Below are positions 1 through 7,655 of a stretch of DNA of 14,654 nucleotides, piece after piece. The translations under genes were made by a program, and so were the position numbers. The notes beneath the pieces are model-generated. The model ran no database searches and had not been told where the DNA came from. It saw nothing but the letters and a program-made list of their open reading frames with translations. The stretch spans positions 1-14,654 of the forward strand of contig JAPYXA010000006.1 in the NCBI GenBank assembly GCA_028276075.1. The letters are read 5' to 3'. The stretch is from Minisyncoccota bacterium. Lineage in GTDB: Bacteria > Patescibacteriota > Minisyncoccia > UBA6257 > HR35. Each line of letters begins with the position of its first letter. Position 1 is the stretch's first letter.

Positions 1-1205
1 GAGACAAAGGGTATTTTGCTTAGAAAATTTATATTTTTAAAAAACCAGTATTTTCTATATCCACATAATTGCTCGTCTCCTCCATCGGCAGATAAACTTA
101 CTTTTACATATTGGCGTGCTAATTTAGAAACAAGTAGTGTTGGGATAATTGAAGAATCTCCATTTGGTTCGTCATATAAATTTGGTATATGGGGTATTAT
201 TTCAAATGCTTCTTTGGGGGTACAGTACATTTCTGTGTGTTCAGTACCTAAATACTTTGCAAGCTTAGCCGCAAATAGTGCTTCGTTATATTGTTTTTCA
301 TAAAAACCTATCGTAAATGTTTTTAATGGTGTGCTTAATTGTTGGGAAAGAAGAGTCACTAAAGTGGTACTATCCAAACCTCCAGAAAAGAAAACACCCA
401 CAGGGACATCAGATACCATTCGCAATAAAAAAGATTCCTTTAAAATATTCTCAAATTCTTCAACTATCTCTTCATCATGTTTTTTAAGCCAATTGTTTTT
501 TTCTAATATTCCCTTTATAAAAAAATCAGAAACGTCCCAATATTTTTTAACCTCTGTTTTGCCTGTAGAATCTATTTTGAGAATATGGCCCGGTTGGAGC
601 TTATAAGTATATTTAAAAATAGAATAGGGAGCTGGTATATATCCATATTGAAGAAATAAAGATAACCCTATTTCGTTAAGTTCTTTTTTAAATTTAGGAT
701 GTTTATGGAATGCTTTTAGTTCTGAAGCAAACATAAAAAGATTATCTCTGTAATACCAAAACAAAGGTTTTACACCGATTCTGTCTCGACATAAAATTAA
801 AACTTTATTCTTTTTGTCCCAAAGAGCAAAAACCCACATTCCTCTAAAAAGACTTAAACAGTTTTCTCCCCATTCTTTCCAAGCCTTGAGTATAACTTCA
901 GTATCAGAATTAGATTTAAATTTATAGCCTTTTTTCATTAAAATCTCTTTTATTTCTTTAAAATTATAAATCTCTCCATTATAAGAAATAACATAATTCT
1001 CATCTTCCATAGGTTGATGCCCAGCAGGACTTAAATCTAAAATTGCCAAACGCCTATTAGCAATATGAATGCCATCTTCTGATATACAACTTCCTGCGTC
1101 ATCAGGTCCACCATGAGCTAAAGAATCCATCATTTCTTGTAAAACTTTGGCGTGATCATATTCACCTTGAAACTTGAAATCCCAAAAACCCGTTATCCTG
1201 CACAT
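1..1205 (-). CDS. asnB: Asparagine synthetase (glutamine-hydrolysing), AsnB-type, 3' end cut by window
   Basis: I translated this gene by hand; 401 codons are present and the reading frame runs off the left edge. AsnB enzymes hydrolyse glutamine in an N-terminal GATase II domain and pass ammonia to an ATP-activated carboxylate in a C-terminal PP-loop domain, in the cytoplasm. The start MCRITG places Cys2 as the nucleophile after Met removal; most relatives read MCGI, so Arg3 is slightly unusual. The glutamine-pocket motifs RRLAILDLSPAGHQPM (51-66), YNGEIYN (75-81) and DTE (101-103) are present. The synthetase domain shows SGGLDS (274-279), YDEPNGDSS (344-352) and DGGDE (374-378). Full-length relatives have about 600 residues, so roughly a third is missing, only because of the window edge. 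It is the last visible gene of the operon starting at 4692, 10 bases after a GT4 gene. In glycan loci such paralogs often amidate a sugar carboxylate, so free asparagine need not be the product. The fold is sure; the acceptor is not. Confidence 0.93.
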   Translation of the reverse strand, partial: MCRITGFWDFKFQGEYDHAKVLQEMMDSLAHGGPDDAGSCISEDGIHIANRRLAILDLSPAGHQPMEDENYVISYNGEIYNFKEIKEILMKKGYKFKSNSDTEVILKAWKEWGENCLSLFRGMWVFALWDKKNKVLILCRDRIGVKPLFWYYRDNLFMFASELKAFHKHPKFKKELNEIGLSLFLQYGYIPAPYSIFKYTYKLQPGHILKIDSTGKTEVKKYWDVSDFFIKGILEKNNWLKKHDEEIVEEFENILKESFLLRMVSDVPVGVFFSGGLDSTTLVTLLSQQLSTPLKTFTIGFYEKQYNEALFAAKLAKYLGTEHTEMYCTPKEAFEIIPHIPNLYDEPNGDSSIIPTLLVSKLARQYVKVSLSADGGDEQLCGYRKYWFFKNINFLSKIPFV

Positions 1206-1214
1206 AATTTTTAA

Positions 1215-1223
1215 ATTATACCA
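1215..1223 (-). promoter_or_regulatory. Candidate extended -10 box in front of asnB
   Basis: Reading on the minus strand, TGGTATAAT ends 9 bases before the asnB ATG. It is a consensus TATAAT with a TGn extension, and it overlaps the last codons of the upstream glycosyltransferase gene (TTG GTA TAA). If used, transcription would start only a few bases before the ATG. In DNA this AT-rich, and overlapping coding sequence, it may be chance. Confidence 0.3.
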
Positions 1224-2343
1224 ATCTTTTAAAAACTTCTAAATATTTATTAGCAATTTCCTCTGGAGATAAATGTTTTATATCATTCTTACAGGCAATT
1301 CCTAATTTTTTTCTATAATCAGGATCAAAAACCAACTTTTTTGTTTTTTCTATAAATTCAACCTCATCTTCGCAAACGATAACATTTTTACCGTATTCTT
1401 CTGTCCATATATTTTTAAACATAACAACAGATAATCCGGCAGCCATTGCTTCTAAAACTGCATTTGAAAAACCTTCAGCTAATGAAGGAAAAACACAAAA
1501 ATCGCAAGCTAAAAGATATTTAATTAATATTTCTTGTTTTACAAAACCACCGTAAACAATTCTATCAAGTAGCCCCAAATCCTTGGTCATTTTAAAAAAT
1601 AGCTCTTTGGTTTCACCCTCTCCTAAAAGTACGACTTTAAAATCATTATTTTCAATTTCCTGTAAAAGTTTAACTAAAAAAAGATGGTTTTTTGATTTTG
1701 AAAATCTTGCAGGGTATATACCCAAAATAGCATCTTTCGGCAATTCTAATTCCTCCCTTAATTTCTCTTTAGTAACATTAGTTGAAAACTTACTAAAATC
1801 TACAGAATTTGGAATTAAAATAATTCTTTCACTAATTTCAGGAAAAATCGATTTTAGACTGTTTACTACCAAACTTGAAACTCCAATTATAACATCGAAT
1901 TTTTGAAGTACAAATAAATTAATGAATCTCAAAATCTTACCTTTATAATGCTTTTCTGCGTGATGCGAATATACTAATTTGTATTTCTTGTTTTTAAATA
2001 TCATTTTACCTAAAGCTAAAATTGCATTCGCAGGAAAACCTCTGGCCCATAAAATATCATAATTAAAGAAAACTTCCTTAAATTTTGGATTAAAAATAAT
2101 AGAAGGTAAAATTTCAAAAAAATAAATTACATACTTAGTAAACCTTGGCGAAAATCCTAAATCTTTGCCTATACTAATGAACTTTATATTATTTTGTAAA
2201 AGAGCGGTTTCAAATTCTTGAGCCCGTGCTAGATTAAACAATATTAAATCAATGTGATGTTTTTGCAATTCCTTCAATAAAACAATGAGCTGTTTTTCTC
2301 CTCCCCCAAACGAAACTGGTGTAGAAAAAATAGCTATTTTCAT
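1216..2343 (-). CDS. GT4-family glycosyltransferase
   Basis: A 375-residue GT-B fold glycosyltransferase, the usual length for GT4 (Glycos_transf_1) enzymes, which transfer sugar from a nucleotide donor with retention at the cytoplasmic membrane face. The N-terminal acceptor domain opens with the glycine-rich turn FGGGEKQ (12-18). The C-terminal donor domain starts after IPNSVD (177-182) and has YPARFSKSKNH (210-220), the position of the conserved Arg/Lys phosphate contacts, GEGE (241-244), and the EX7E signature EGFSNAVLE (290-298), followed by AMAAG. It is the third gene of the run from 4692, 18 bases downstream of a GT2 gene and 10 bases upstream of asnB. The start at 2343 has no Shine-Dalgarno, like its neighbours. 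Donor and acceptor sugars cannot be read from the sequence. Confidence 0.93.
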   Translation of the reverse strand: MKIAIFSTPVSFGGGEKQLIVLLKELQKHHIDLILFNLARAQEFETALLQNNIKFISIGKDLGFSPRFTKYVIYFFEILPSIIFNPKFKEVFFNYDILWARGFPANAILALGKMIFKNKKYKLVYSHHAEKHYKGKILRFINLFVLQKFDVIIGVSSLVVNSLKSIFPEISERIILIPNSVDFSKFSTNVTKEKLREELELPKDAILGIYPARFSKSKNHLFLVKLLQEIENNDFKVVLLGEGETKELFFKMTKDLGLLDRIVYGGFVKQEILIKYLLACDFCVFPSLAEGFSNAVLEAMAAGLSVVMFKNIWTEEYGKNVIVCEDEVEFIEKTKKLVFDPDYRKKLGIACKNDIKHLSPEEIANKYLEVFKRLV

Positions 2344-2361
2344 AAGTAAAATTTTAAATAA

Positions 2362-3381
2362 TTACATCTTTAAATTCACCTTTTGTGTATCTTTTATTAA
2401 TTGTTTAATTTCGACTAGATTAAGCTTGTAATACTTTCTATATTTTAGAAGGTTTTTCTTATATATTAAACCTTCAACAAGAAAATCTCTCCAAAATTTT
2501 TTGAAAAGAAAATATACTTTTTGAGGTAAAAAATTAAATATTCTTAAAAACAACGCAATAAACGAAAATTGTAGTTTAAGTGAGATATCCAAAGATTTCA
2601 TAGCTTGTTCCTTTTCTCCAACAATTAAATCATACATTGCAAGTTTTAGATAGTTCCGAGCAAAAAATTCTTTGAGCATTTTATCTTCTAAATTAAAAGA
2701 AATATTAGAATATTTGTTTAAGAAACTGGTGTATCTTTCGATTAAAACTTTTGATTTTGATATTCCTTCGTAAAAAGAAACAGCTTTCGGATGGCGCACA
2801 TACCAAACCAGCGGTTCGTTTAAAATTCTAAAAGAATTACTGGGGATTTTATTATGTATTTTAGCTAATTCTAATTTTAAAAAAAATTCTGAATCTTCAA
2901 TTCCTTTTAATTCTTCACTTAATGGACAAATAACTTCGAAAAAATTTTTTCTAGCTATAAATCCTGGAAGTCCAACACTGGTTACGCCTTGTATTTTATT
3001 TTTAAGAATATCGTATTGAAACACCAAACATGTAGATGATAATAAATCTTCTTTTTCCATAAACTCAATCTGTTTTCTTAGTTTTGCAGAAAGCCATCCA
3101 TCATCTGCATCGATTAGGGCGATGTAATCTCCTTTGGCAATCTTAACTCCTTCATTTATCGTTGCTCCATAACCTTTATTTTCTTCAAACTTTATATAAA
3201 TTAAGTTTTCAATTTTATTTTTCAGGTCCTTAATAAAATCTGAAGTTCCATCTGTAGAAGCATCATCTACAATTATTAACTCCCAATTTTTATAATCTTG
3301 TCTTAAAATACTTGGGATGGATACAAATTTTAAAAAATCTACTCTATTAAAAGTTGAAAGAATTATTGAGACTAATGGCAT
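2362..3381 (-). CDS. GT2-family glycosyltransferase
   Basis: A 339-residue GT-A fold enzyme of the GT2 (Glycos_transf_2) type, inverting and metal-dependent, acting on the cytoplasmic side. The N-terminal nucleotide-binding strand and turn are LVSIILSTFNR (3-13) and LIIVDDAST (35-43). The metal-binding DXD-type motif is DADD (91-94), and a likely catalytic-base region is GIEDSEFF (160-167). After about residue 210 comes a Lys- and aromatic-rich C-terminal extension with a hydrophobic stretch (about 272-292) that could lie on the membrane; I do not recognise a separate domain there. The gene is separated by only 3 bases from the upstream GT4 gene and by 18 from the downstream one, so co-transcription is very likely. 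The start ATG at 3381 fits the family N terminus exactly. Specificity is unknown. Confidence 0.92.
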   Translation of the reverse strand: MPLVSIILSTFNRVDFLKFVSIPSILRQDYKNWELIIVDDASTDGTSDFIKDLKNKIENLIYIKFEENKGYGATINEGVKIAKGDYIALIDADDGWLSAKLRKQIEFMEKEDLLSSTCLVFQYDILKNKIQGVTSVGLPGFIARKNFFEVICPLSEELKGIEDSEFFLKLELAKIHNKIPSNSFRILNEPLVWYVRHPKAVSFYEGISKSKVLIERYTSFLNKYSNISFNLEDKMLKEFFARNYLKLAMYDLIVGEKEQAMKSLDISLKLQFSFIALFLRIFNFLPQKVYFLFKKFWRDFLVEGLIYKKNLLKYRKYYKLNLVEIKQLIKDTQKVNLKM

Positions 3382-3384
3382 ATC

Positions 3385-4692
3385 TTAATTATTTTCTTTT
3401 AAAACAGTATCTATCATTTCTAAAAAATTTTGCGCAAACTTTTCTAAGGTAAAATTTGATTGGTATAATTTTTTATTTTCCTTTTTTAACTTTTCTCTTT
3501 CTGTCTCCTTTAATGATTTAACTTTAATTATAGCATCCATTAATTCTTTCATTTCTGTATTTATCAAAAATATTCCTTTAGATTTATCCTTAAAAAATCT
3601 ATGACCACCAACATTAGTAGTAATTATCGGTATGCCAACAGAAAGAGATTCTATTAAACCTATATCAAAATAACTTTCTCTATTTGGAATACAATGAACA
3701 TCACAAGCATTTATGTAATCTCCAACATTTTCAACAAAACCAATATATTTCCATACTTTCTCTGCTTCTTTATCTTTTTTAAATTTCTCAATCAAAGATC
3801 CTTTTCCGGCGCTTACTAAATATATATCTTTGTAATTTTTCCGTAGGTTTTTAATTGCTTCAAATAAAATATCAAACCCCTTATATTCATTATGCCTTCC
3901 TATAAAAATTACCAAAAAATCCGATTCTTTAAAACCTAAGACTTTTCTAGTTTCTTCTCTTTTTTTGTTAACAACTAACAGAGGAGCACCCGTAGGACAG
4001 TGCAAAAACTTATCTGGAGATAAATCATAAAATTTCTTAATTTCCTTATTAACTTTTAAGTGCACTTCTATTGCTTCTTTACATGGATAGACAAAATAAT
4101 TTGTAGATTGTATACCCAAGTTATTAATATAACTGAATTTTTCAAAGGGAAAAATATGATGAAAAAGTTTGTTAAAAATGTTTTTAGTTGAATAGAACTC
4201 AGAAACTTTTTTAAGTTCATTAACAATATCATCGGGTGAATGTATTTGTAATAGTTTTATCTTATTTTCAAAATTGTCCTTTAAATACCTTTTCATATAA
4301 TAAATACTAAAACCATCGGGACAGTACAAAACTTTGCACTTTTCAATTATATCCAACTTCTCTAAAATCAGTTTTTTCATTCTGAAATTCAATGAAAATA
4401 AAAAGTAAATTAGTGGGCTGTTTTCTATAAATTTTTTTATCATTTTATAAGGTGGGTTTAAAAATTCTTTTAACAAGAAGAGTTTGTCCTTTTTTATATT
4501 CGCGACATCTTTTTTAATTCCTGCATGAACAAAATGTACAACATAATTTCTTGTTACAAAAGTATCACTATCTATCTTGTCTTTACTAACTTTTTCAAGC
4601 GCAGTTCTTAAATTGTAAATAAAAGTTGATGGGCCTCCTCCTCGTGGTCTTAGAACATCTGGTAAAAAAATTAATATATTTTTGTTCGTCAT
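3385..4692 (-). CDS. GT4-like glycosyltransferase, head gene of the left operon
   Basis: A 435-residue glycosyltransferase, longer than typical GT4 enzymes. The N terminus ILIFLPDVLRPRGGGPSTF (6-24) carries the glycine-rich acceptor-side loop. Residues about 60-230 form a divergent, Lys- and aromatic-rich acceptor domain. The donor domain includes FIGRHNEYKGFDIL (263-276), with the conserved Gly-Arg and Lys of the family, VSAGKGSL (293-300), and PNRESYFDIGLIE (336-348) followed by SLSVGIP, the counterpart of the EX7E signature but spaced one residue wider. It probably extends a lipid-linked glycan at the inner membrane face. It is the first gene of the minus-strand run ending in asnB, and its ATG lies a few bases from a strong -10 box shared back-to-back with the gene at 4736. 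The fold is well supported; the substrate is unknown. Confidence 0.9.
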   Translation of the reverse strand: MTNKNILIFLPDVLRPRGGGPSTFIYNLRTALEKVSKDKIDSDTFVTRNYVVHFVHAGIKKDVANIKKDKLFLLKEFLNPPYKMIKKFIENSPLIYFLFSLNFRMKKLILEKLDIIEKCKVLYCPDGFSIYYMKRYLKDNFENKIKLLQIHSPDDIVNELKKVSEFYSTKNIFNKLFHHIFPFEKFSYINNLGIQSTNYFVYPCKEAIEVHLKVNKEIKKFYDLSPDKFLHCPTGAPLLVVNKKREETRKVLGFKESDFLVIFIGRHNEYKGFDILFEAIKNLRKNYKDIYLVSAGKGSLIEKFKKDKEAEKVWKYIGFVENVGDYINACDVHCIPNRESYFDIGLIESLSVGIPIITTNVGGHRFFKDKSKGIFLINTEMKELMDAIIKVKSLKETEREKLKKENKKLYQSNFTLEKFAQNFLEMIDTVLKENN

Positions 4693-4695
4693 ATG

Positions 4696-4704
4696 TGGTA
4701 TAAT
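4696..4704 (+). promoter_or_regulatory. Extended -10 promoter element driving the plus-strand RGP/UAM-like gene
   Basis: TGGTATAAT is a TGn extension followed directly by a consensus TATAAT at 4699-4704. The ATG at 4736 lies 31 bases after the box, so the expected leader is about 25 bases. It overlaps the opposing box at 4703-4711 through the palindromic core TATAATTATA. No clear -35 is visible upstream, where the sequence is already coding on the other strand. That fits an extended -10 promoter. Confidence 0.55.
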
Positions 4705-4715
4705 TATAACATAAC
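4700..4715 (-). promoter_or_regulatory. Promoter of the left glycosyltransferase operon (shared 16-base element, copy 1)
   Basis: On the minus strand this reads GTTATGTTATAATTAT. It holds TGT-TATAAT, an extended -10 whose TATAAT is at 4703-4708. Ten bases separate the box from the ATG at 4692, so the expected leader is only about 3 or 4 bases. The same element, 15 of 16 bases identical and at the same distance from the start codon, lies at 11383-11398. Confidence 0.55.
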
Positions 4716-4735
4716 ATTATTACGATCATGTAACA

Positions 4736-5782
4736 ATGAATACTTATCCAAATAACACCAAAATAGCCTTAGTAGTTCCTACGATAAGAGGAGAAAGCAT
4801 AAAGAGATTTCTTGAAGAATGGAAAGCTCATATCACAAGATACGATGTGACAATTTTTATAATAGAAGATAATCCTGAGCCGACATTTGATTTAAATTTT
4901 TGTAAAAACAAATTTAATTTAATTCATTACAGCTGGTTGGATTTTAAAAAAGAATTAGGTGAAAATTCTTGGATAATACCAAGGCGAAATGCCAGTATCA
5001 GATCTTTCGGTTTTTATATGGCTTATAAAAACGGTTTTGATATAATCGTCACTTTAGATGATGATTGTTATCCTCTTGATAATTACATAAAAGTAGATAA
5101 TTATGATTACTTTGGCACTTGTTTGAAAAGATTATGCTCATATGAGTTAAAACTTGAAGAACGAAGATGGGAATCTACAGTTCTAAATATCCGTCCTCGA
5201 GGCTTCCCATATAGAAATCTAACAACAGAAAGGATCTTTAAAAATTTAAACATAATTTTAAACCATGGTCTATGGGCTAACATTCCTGACTTAGATGCTC
5301 CTAATCAACTTTTAGGTTTTACTTCTGACTATAGAAATTATATTATTGACACACTAATTCCACCACGAATGTATTTTCCTATGTGTGGAATGAATATAGT
5401 TTTTAAAAAAGAGGCAGTTCCTGCTCTATATTTTCTCTTAATGAATATGGGGGAAAACGATGAAAAATATCCCTACGATAGATTTGATGATATATGGGCC
5501 GGAGTATTTTTCAAAAAAATATGTGATCATCTGGGATATCATGTAGTTAGTGGTCATCCGATTGTATGGCACGATAGACAAAGTGATGTTTTTAGAAATT
5601 TACAAAAAGAAGCAAAAGGTATAGAAATGAATGAAAAACTATGGAAAATTGTTGATGAAATTCAGCTTGAATCTGATAATTTTGCTGATTGCTATAAAGA
5701 ATTAGCAAATAAATTACCATTAAATGATGAATATTTTTCAAAACTCAAAAGAGCAATGACAATATGGGCTGATTTGTTTTAA
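4736..5782 (+). CDS. Reversibly glycosylated polypeptide / UDP-arabinopyranose mutase family protein (GT75), paralog A
   Basis: A 348-residue protein close in length to plant RGP/UAM proteins, which interconvert UDP-arabinopyranose and UDP-arabinofuranose and self-glycosylate on an Arg. Family motifs appear in order: VVPTIR (13-18), DDDC (108-111, metal/nucleotide site), RPRGFPY (153-159, whose Arg155 aligns with the plant Arg of RGYPF that becomes glycosylated), HGLWANIPDLDAPNQL (177-192), FPMCGMN (214-220), RFDDIWAG (249-256) and VWHD (277-280). It is the only large gene on the plus strand, converges on the methyltransferase gene at 5886, and has its own extended -10 promoter. The ATG at 4736 is the first usable one; the upstream ATG at 4728 runs straight into TAA. 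By eye about half the residues match the paralog at 8611-9630. Family membership is well supported from recalled plant sequences. Mutase activity and the sugar handled are inferred, and a plain glycosyltransferase role is possible. Confidence 0.85.
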   Translation: MNTYPNNTKIALVVPTIRGESIKRFLEEWKAHITRYDVTIFIIEDNPEPTFDLNFCKNKFNLIHYSWLDFKKELGENSWIIPRRNASIRSFGFYMAYKNGFDIIVTLDDDCYPLDNYIKVDNYDYFGTCLKRLCSYELKLEERRWESTVLNIRPRGFPYRNLTTERIFKNLNIILNHGLWANIPDLDAPNQLLGFTSDYRNYIIDTLIPPRMYFPMCGMNIVFKKEAVPALYFLLMNMGENDEKYPYDRFDDIWAGVFFKKICDHLGYHVVSGHPIVWHDRQSDVFRNLQKEAKGIEMNEKLWKIVDEIQLESDNFADCYKELANKLPLNDEYFSKLKRAMTIWADLF

Positions 5783-5885
5783 AGATTAAAAATATTCTTT
5801 TTTGATATATAGAAATAAATTTACATTACTTCTAACAACAGAGTTCTATATCTTACATAAAAAGATAGCGTATATAATTTTTTAT
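5783..5885. terminator. Convergent intergenic region with a weak hairpin
   Basis: This 103-base gap lies between two converging genes, so termination in both directions is expected. The best structure I see is TATCTT (5849-5854) pairing with AAGATA (5862-5867) around a 7-base loop, followed about a dozen bases later by a T-run on the plus strand. A second weak pairing, AAAGA with TCTTT, lies just after the plus-strand stop and runs into a T-tract. Both stems are short and AT-rich, so the call is tentative. Confidence 0.22.
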
Positions 5886-6689
5886 TTAGGTTATAAAAAT
5901 AATACCTATTCCGTATTTAAGTTTACCTATTATAGTTTTTTTAGACACAACAAGTTCTTTATTTAAATATTTGTTTTTTAAAAATCGCCAGAACCTAAAA
6001 ACTTCTATATCTAATCCGTTTGGGTCATTATTTTCTATATCATGAAAAGCAACAATCCCTCCTTTTTTAACTAAGGTTGAATACATTTCAAAATCTTTTT
6101 TAACTCCTTCGTAAGAATGATCTCCATCAATAAAAAGAAAATCTAATTGATTGCCATTTAAAATTTTTTTAACTTCTTCTAACGTTTCTTCTTTATGAGA
6201 ATCTTTTCTTAATAAATAAATTTTTTGATTTTCTTTTGCAAAAGCTTGATAAATTGGCATTTTCCATTCTGGATAGCCTCCACCAAAAGGTCCTTCTGGT
6301 AAATCAATGCTTATTATCATTGCATTATCTTGCGCTAATTTACAAAAACAAAAAAGTGTTCCTCCATTTGCGGTCCCAATTTCTAAAATATATTTTGGAT
6401 TTAATTCTTGGAAAATTTTTAAAAGTTCAACAAATTCTTCTTTTATTTGCATTGGTCTTATTAAACCATTATAAAAATTCCAAAAAAAGTCGAAAATTTC
6501 TTCTGGGCTGTTAGATGAAAATGATTTTAAAAGATTAATTACTTCTTCGGAGTTTTTTCTTGCTTTTTCTTCTGATTTTCTTTGTCTTAAAAGATTTAAT
6601 CTATTTATTGGAAATCTAATAGCTTTCTTAATAAAAGCTTTTAACCCATAATTCTTTAAAACAAAAATTGATTTTTTAAGTAGATACAT
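5886..6689 (-). CDS. Class I SAM-dependent methyltransferase (Methyltransf_24-like)
   Basis: A 267-residue cytoplasmic enzyme. After a basic N-terminal stretch (1-50, Lys/Arg-rich and possibly membrane- or partner-binding) comes a Rossmann methyltransferase core: ILEIGTANGGT (101-111) is motif I for SAM binding, ISIDLPEG (126-133) the strand carrying the acidic ribose contact, and FLFIDGDHSYEGVKKDF (184-200) with VAFHDIE (213-219) is the metal-site pattern of the Methyltransf_24 / macrocin-O-methyltransferase (TylF)-like families. Such enzymes often O-methylate sugars, which suits a role in capping or decorating the glycan. It is the last gene of the six-gene run, 27 bases after an SDR gene, and its 3' end meets that of the plus-strand RGP/UAM-like gene. 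The acceptor is unknown; an unrelated small-molecule substrate cannot be excluded. Confidence 0.86.
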   Translation of the reverse strand: MYLLKKSIFVLKNYGLKAFIKKAIRFPINRLNLLRQRKSEEKARKNSEEVINLLKSFSSNSPEEIFDFFWNFYNGLIRPMQIKEEFVELLKIFQELNPKYILEIGTANGGTLFCFCKLAQDNAMIISIDLPEGPFGGGYPEWKMPIYQAFAKENQKIYLLRKDSHKEETLEEVKKILNGNQLDFLFIDGDHSYEGVKKDFEMYSTLVKKGGIVAFHDIENNDPNGLDIEVFRFWRFLKNKYLNKELVVSKKTIIGKLKYGIGIIFIT

Positions 6690-6716
6690 GTTTAACTAAA
6701 ATTTTTTAAACATATT

Positions 6717-7592
6717 TTAAAGATTTTTTAATATTTTCATCCATTCATAAGTCAATTTTAATCCTTCTTCCATTGATACTTTTGCTTCCCAATCCAATAA
6801 TTTTTTTGCTTTTCTTGCTAAAATTTGCTCTTTTTTGATTTGGCCTGGTCTATCGGCGACAAATTTTAAAGGGACTTTTCTCCCTACAATTTTCATTGCT
6901 AATTTTGCTAATTTTATAACTGATGTTTCTTCTTCAGTAGTAATGTTTATAATTTCATTCCAAACTCCGGATTCTAAAACTGCAACAATTCCATCCACAA
7001 TATCATCAACATAAGTGAAAGTTCTCGTTTGTTTTCCCGTTCCGTGAATTTCAATAGGTTCTCCTTTCATTACCTTACTCAAAAAGACATAAGGAGCTAA
7101 AGCTGGTCTCATTTCCGGTCCATAAAAAGTTGCTAATCTTAATATGTTATATTTTATTCCAAAATGTTTTGAATACCCTAAAATCAAATGCTCTCCCGCT
7201 AATTTCGAATGAGCATAAATTTCCGTTGGTTTAGGGTAAGTTTTTTCATCAACAGGATGGGTATCTGGATTTCCATAAACACAGCAAGTGGAAGCAAAAA
7301 TTAAATTTTTTTTATATTTTCTACATCCTTCTAAAACATTAATTGTGCCTAAAATATTTATGTCCATTGTCTCTTTTGGATGCTCTCTTGCGTAATTTAA
7401 ATCAGCAACTGCTGCCAAATGTATTACAATATCGCAATTTTTTATTGACCTTTCAATTTGTTGAGGTTTGGTAATATCTTGAGCATCGACGATATCAAAA
7501 GTAATAATTTTATATCCTTTATTAACTAAAGCTTTCGTTAATCTTTTACCTAAAAATCCTTTCCCACCGGTAATTAAAATTTTATTTTTCAT
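6717..7592 (-). CDS. Extended SDR, NAD-dependent nucleotide-sugar epimerase/dehydratase (GalE/UXS-like)
   Basis: A 291-residue cytoplasmic extended short-chain dehydrogenase. The NAD-binding loop is GGKGFLG (9-15). The catalytic region includes FASTCCVYG (99-107), with Ser101/Thr102 at the Ser/Thr position, and YAHSK (126-130), giving Tyr126 and Lys130. RLATFYGPEMRP (152-163) and TRTFTYVDDIVDG (189-201) are typical nucleotide-sugar SDR segments. It is somewhat shorter than the common 310-340 residues but contains both domains. It most likely acts on UDP-sugars as a C4 epimerase or decarboxylase. Cys103-Cys104 stand before VYG, where decarboxylases and RmlB-type dehydratases usually have an acidic residue, so epimerase is the slightly better guess. 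It belongs to the run 11375-5886, but the 63-base gap upstream holds a TATAAT box, so it may also have its own promoter. Confidence 0.88.
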   Translation of the reverse strand: MKNKILITGGKGFLGKRLTKALVNKGYKIITFDIVDAQDITKPQQIERSIKNCDIVIHLAAVADLNYAREHPKETMDINILGTINVLEGCRKYKKNLIFASTCCVYGNPDTHPVDEKTYPKPTEIYAHSKLAGEHLILGYSKHFGIKYNILRLATFYGPEMRPALAPYVFLSKVMKGEPIEIHGTGKQTRTFTYVDDIVDGIVAVLESGVWNEIINITTEEETSVIKLAKLAMKIVGRKVPLKFVADRPGQIKKEQILARKAKKLLDWEAKVSMEEGLKLTYEWMKILKNL

Positions 7593-7624
7593 TGTTTGTT
7601 AACATTAAAAATTAATATCGACAT
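7589..7624 (-). CDS. Possible 11-codon leader peptide overlapping the SDR start
   Basis: An ATG at 7624 opens a frame reading MSILIFNVNKQ and then TGA. The stop overlaps the SDR start as ATGA, the arrangement seen in translationally coupled genes. The ATG sits 6 bases after a TATAAT box, the spacing expected of a leaderless transcript. No ribosome-binding site is present. In AT-rich DNA a chance ORF this short is common, so it is listed only because three signals coincide. Confidence 0.18.
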   Translation of the reverse strand: MSILIFNVNKQ

Positions 7625-7630
7625 TTTTTA

Positions 7631-7636
7631 ATTATA
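7631..7636 (-). promoter_or_regulatory. Candidate internal -10 box before the SDR gene
   Basis: On the minus strand the sequence is GAGGTATAAT, with a second TATAAT at 7641-7646 ten bases further upstream inside ATTATAAT. Transcription from the nearer box would start near 7624, giving a leader of about 32 bases to the SDR ATG at 7592. There is no TGn extension and no clear -35. Confidence 0.3.
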
Positions 7637-7655
7637 CCTCATTATAATGTGTCTA

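Noticed and set aside
16..606. Two plus-strand open frames (16-303 and 331-606)
   Set aside because: They lie antisense to the AsnB-type gene, whose PP-loop, YDEPNGDSS and DGGDE motifs are continuous on the minus strand. The plus-strand products show no recognisable pattern.
1583..1906. Plus-strand open frame opposite the GT4 gene
   Set aside because: It is antisense to the donor-domain region of a well-supported glycosyltransferase, is Ser/Leu-rich as AT-rich antisense frames often are, and has no promoter.
6236..6514. Plus-strand open frame opposite the methyltransferase
   Set aside because: It overlaps the conserved motif I and IDGDH region on the other strand, so the minus-strand gene is the real one.
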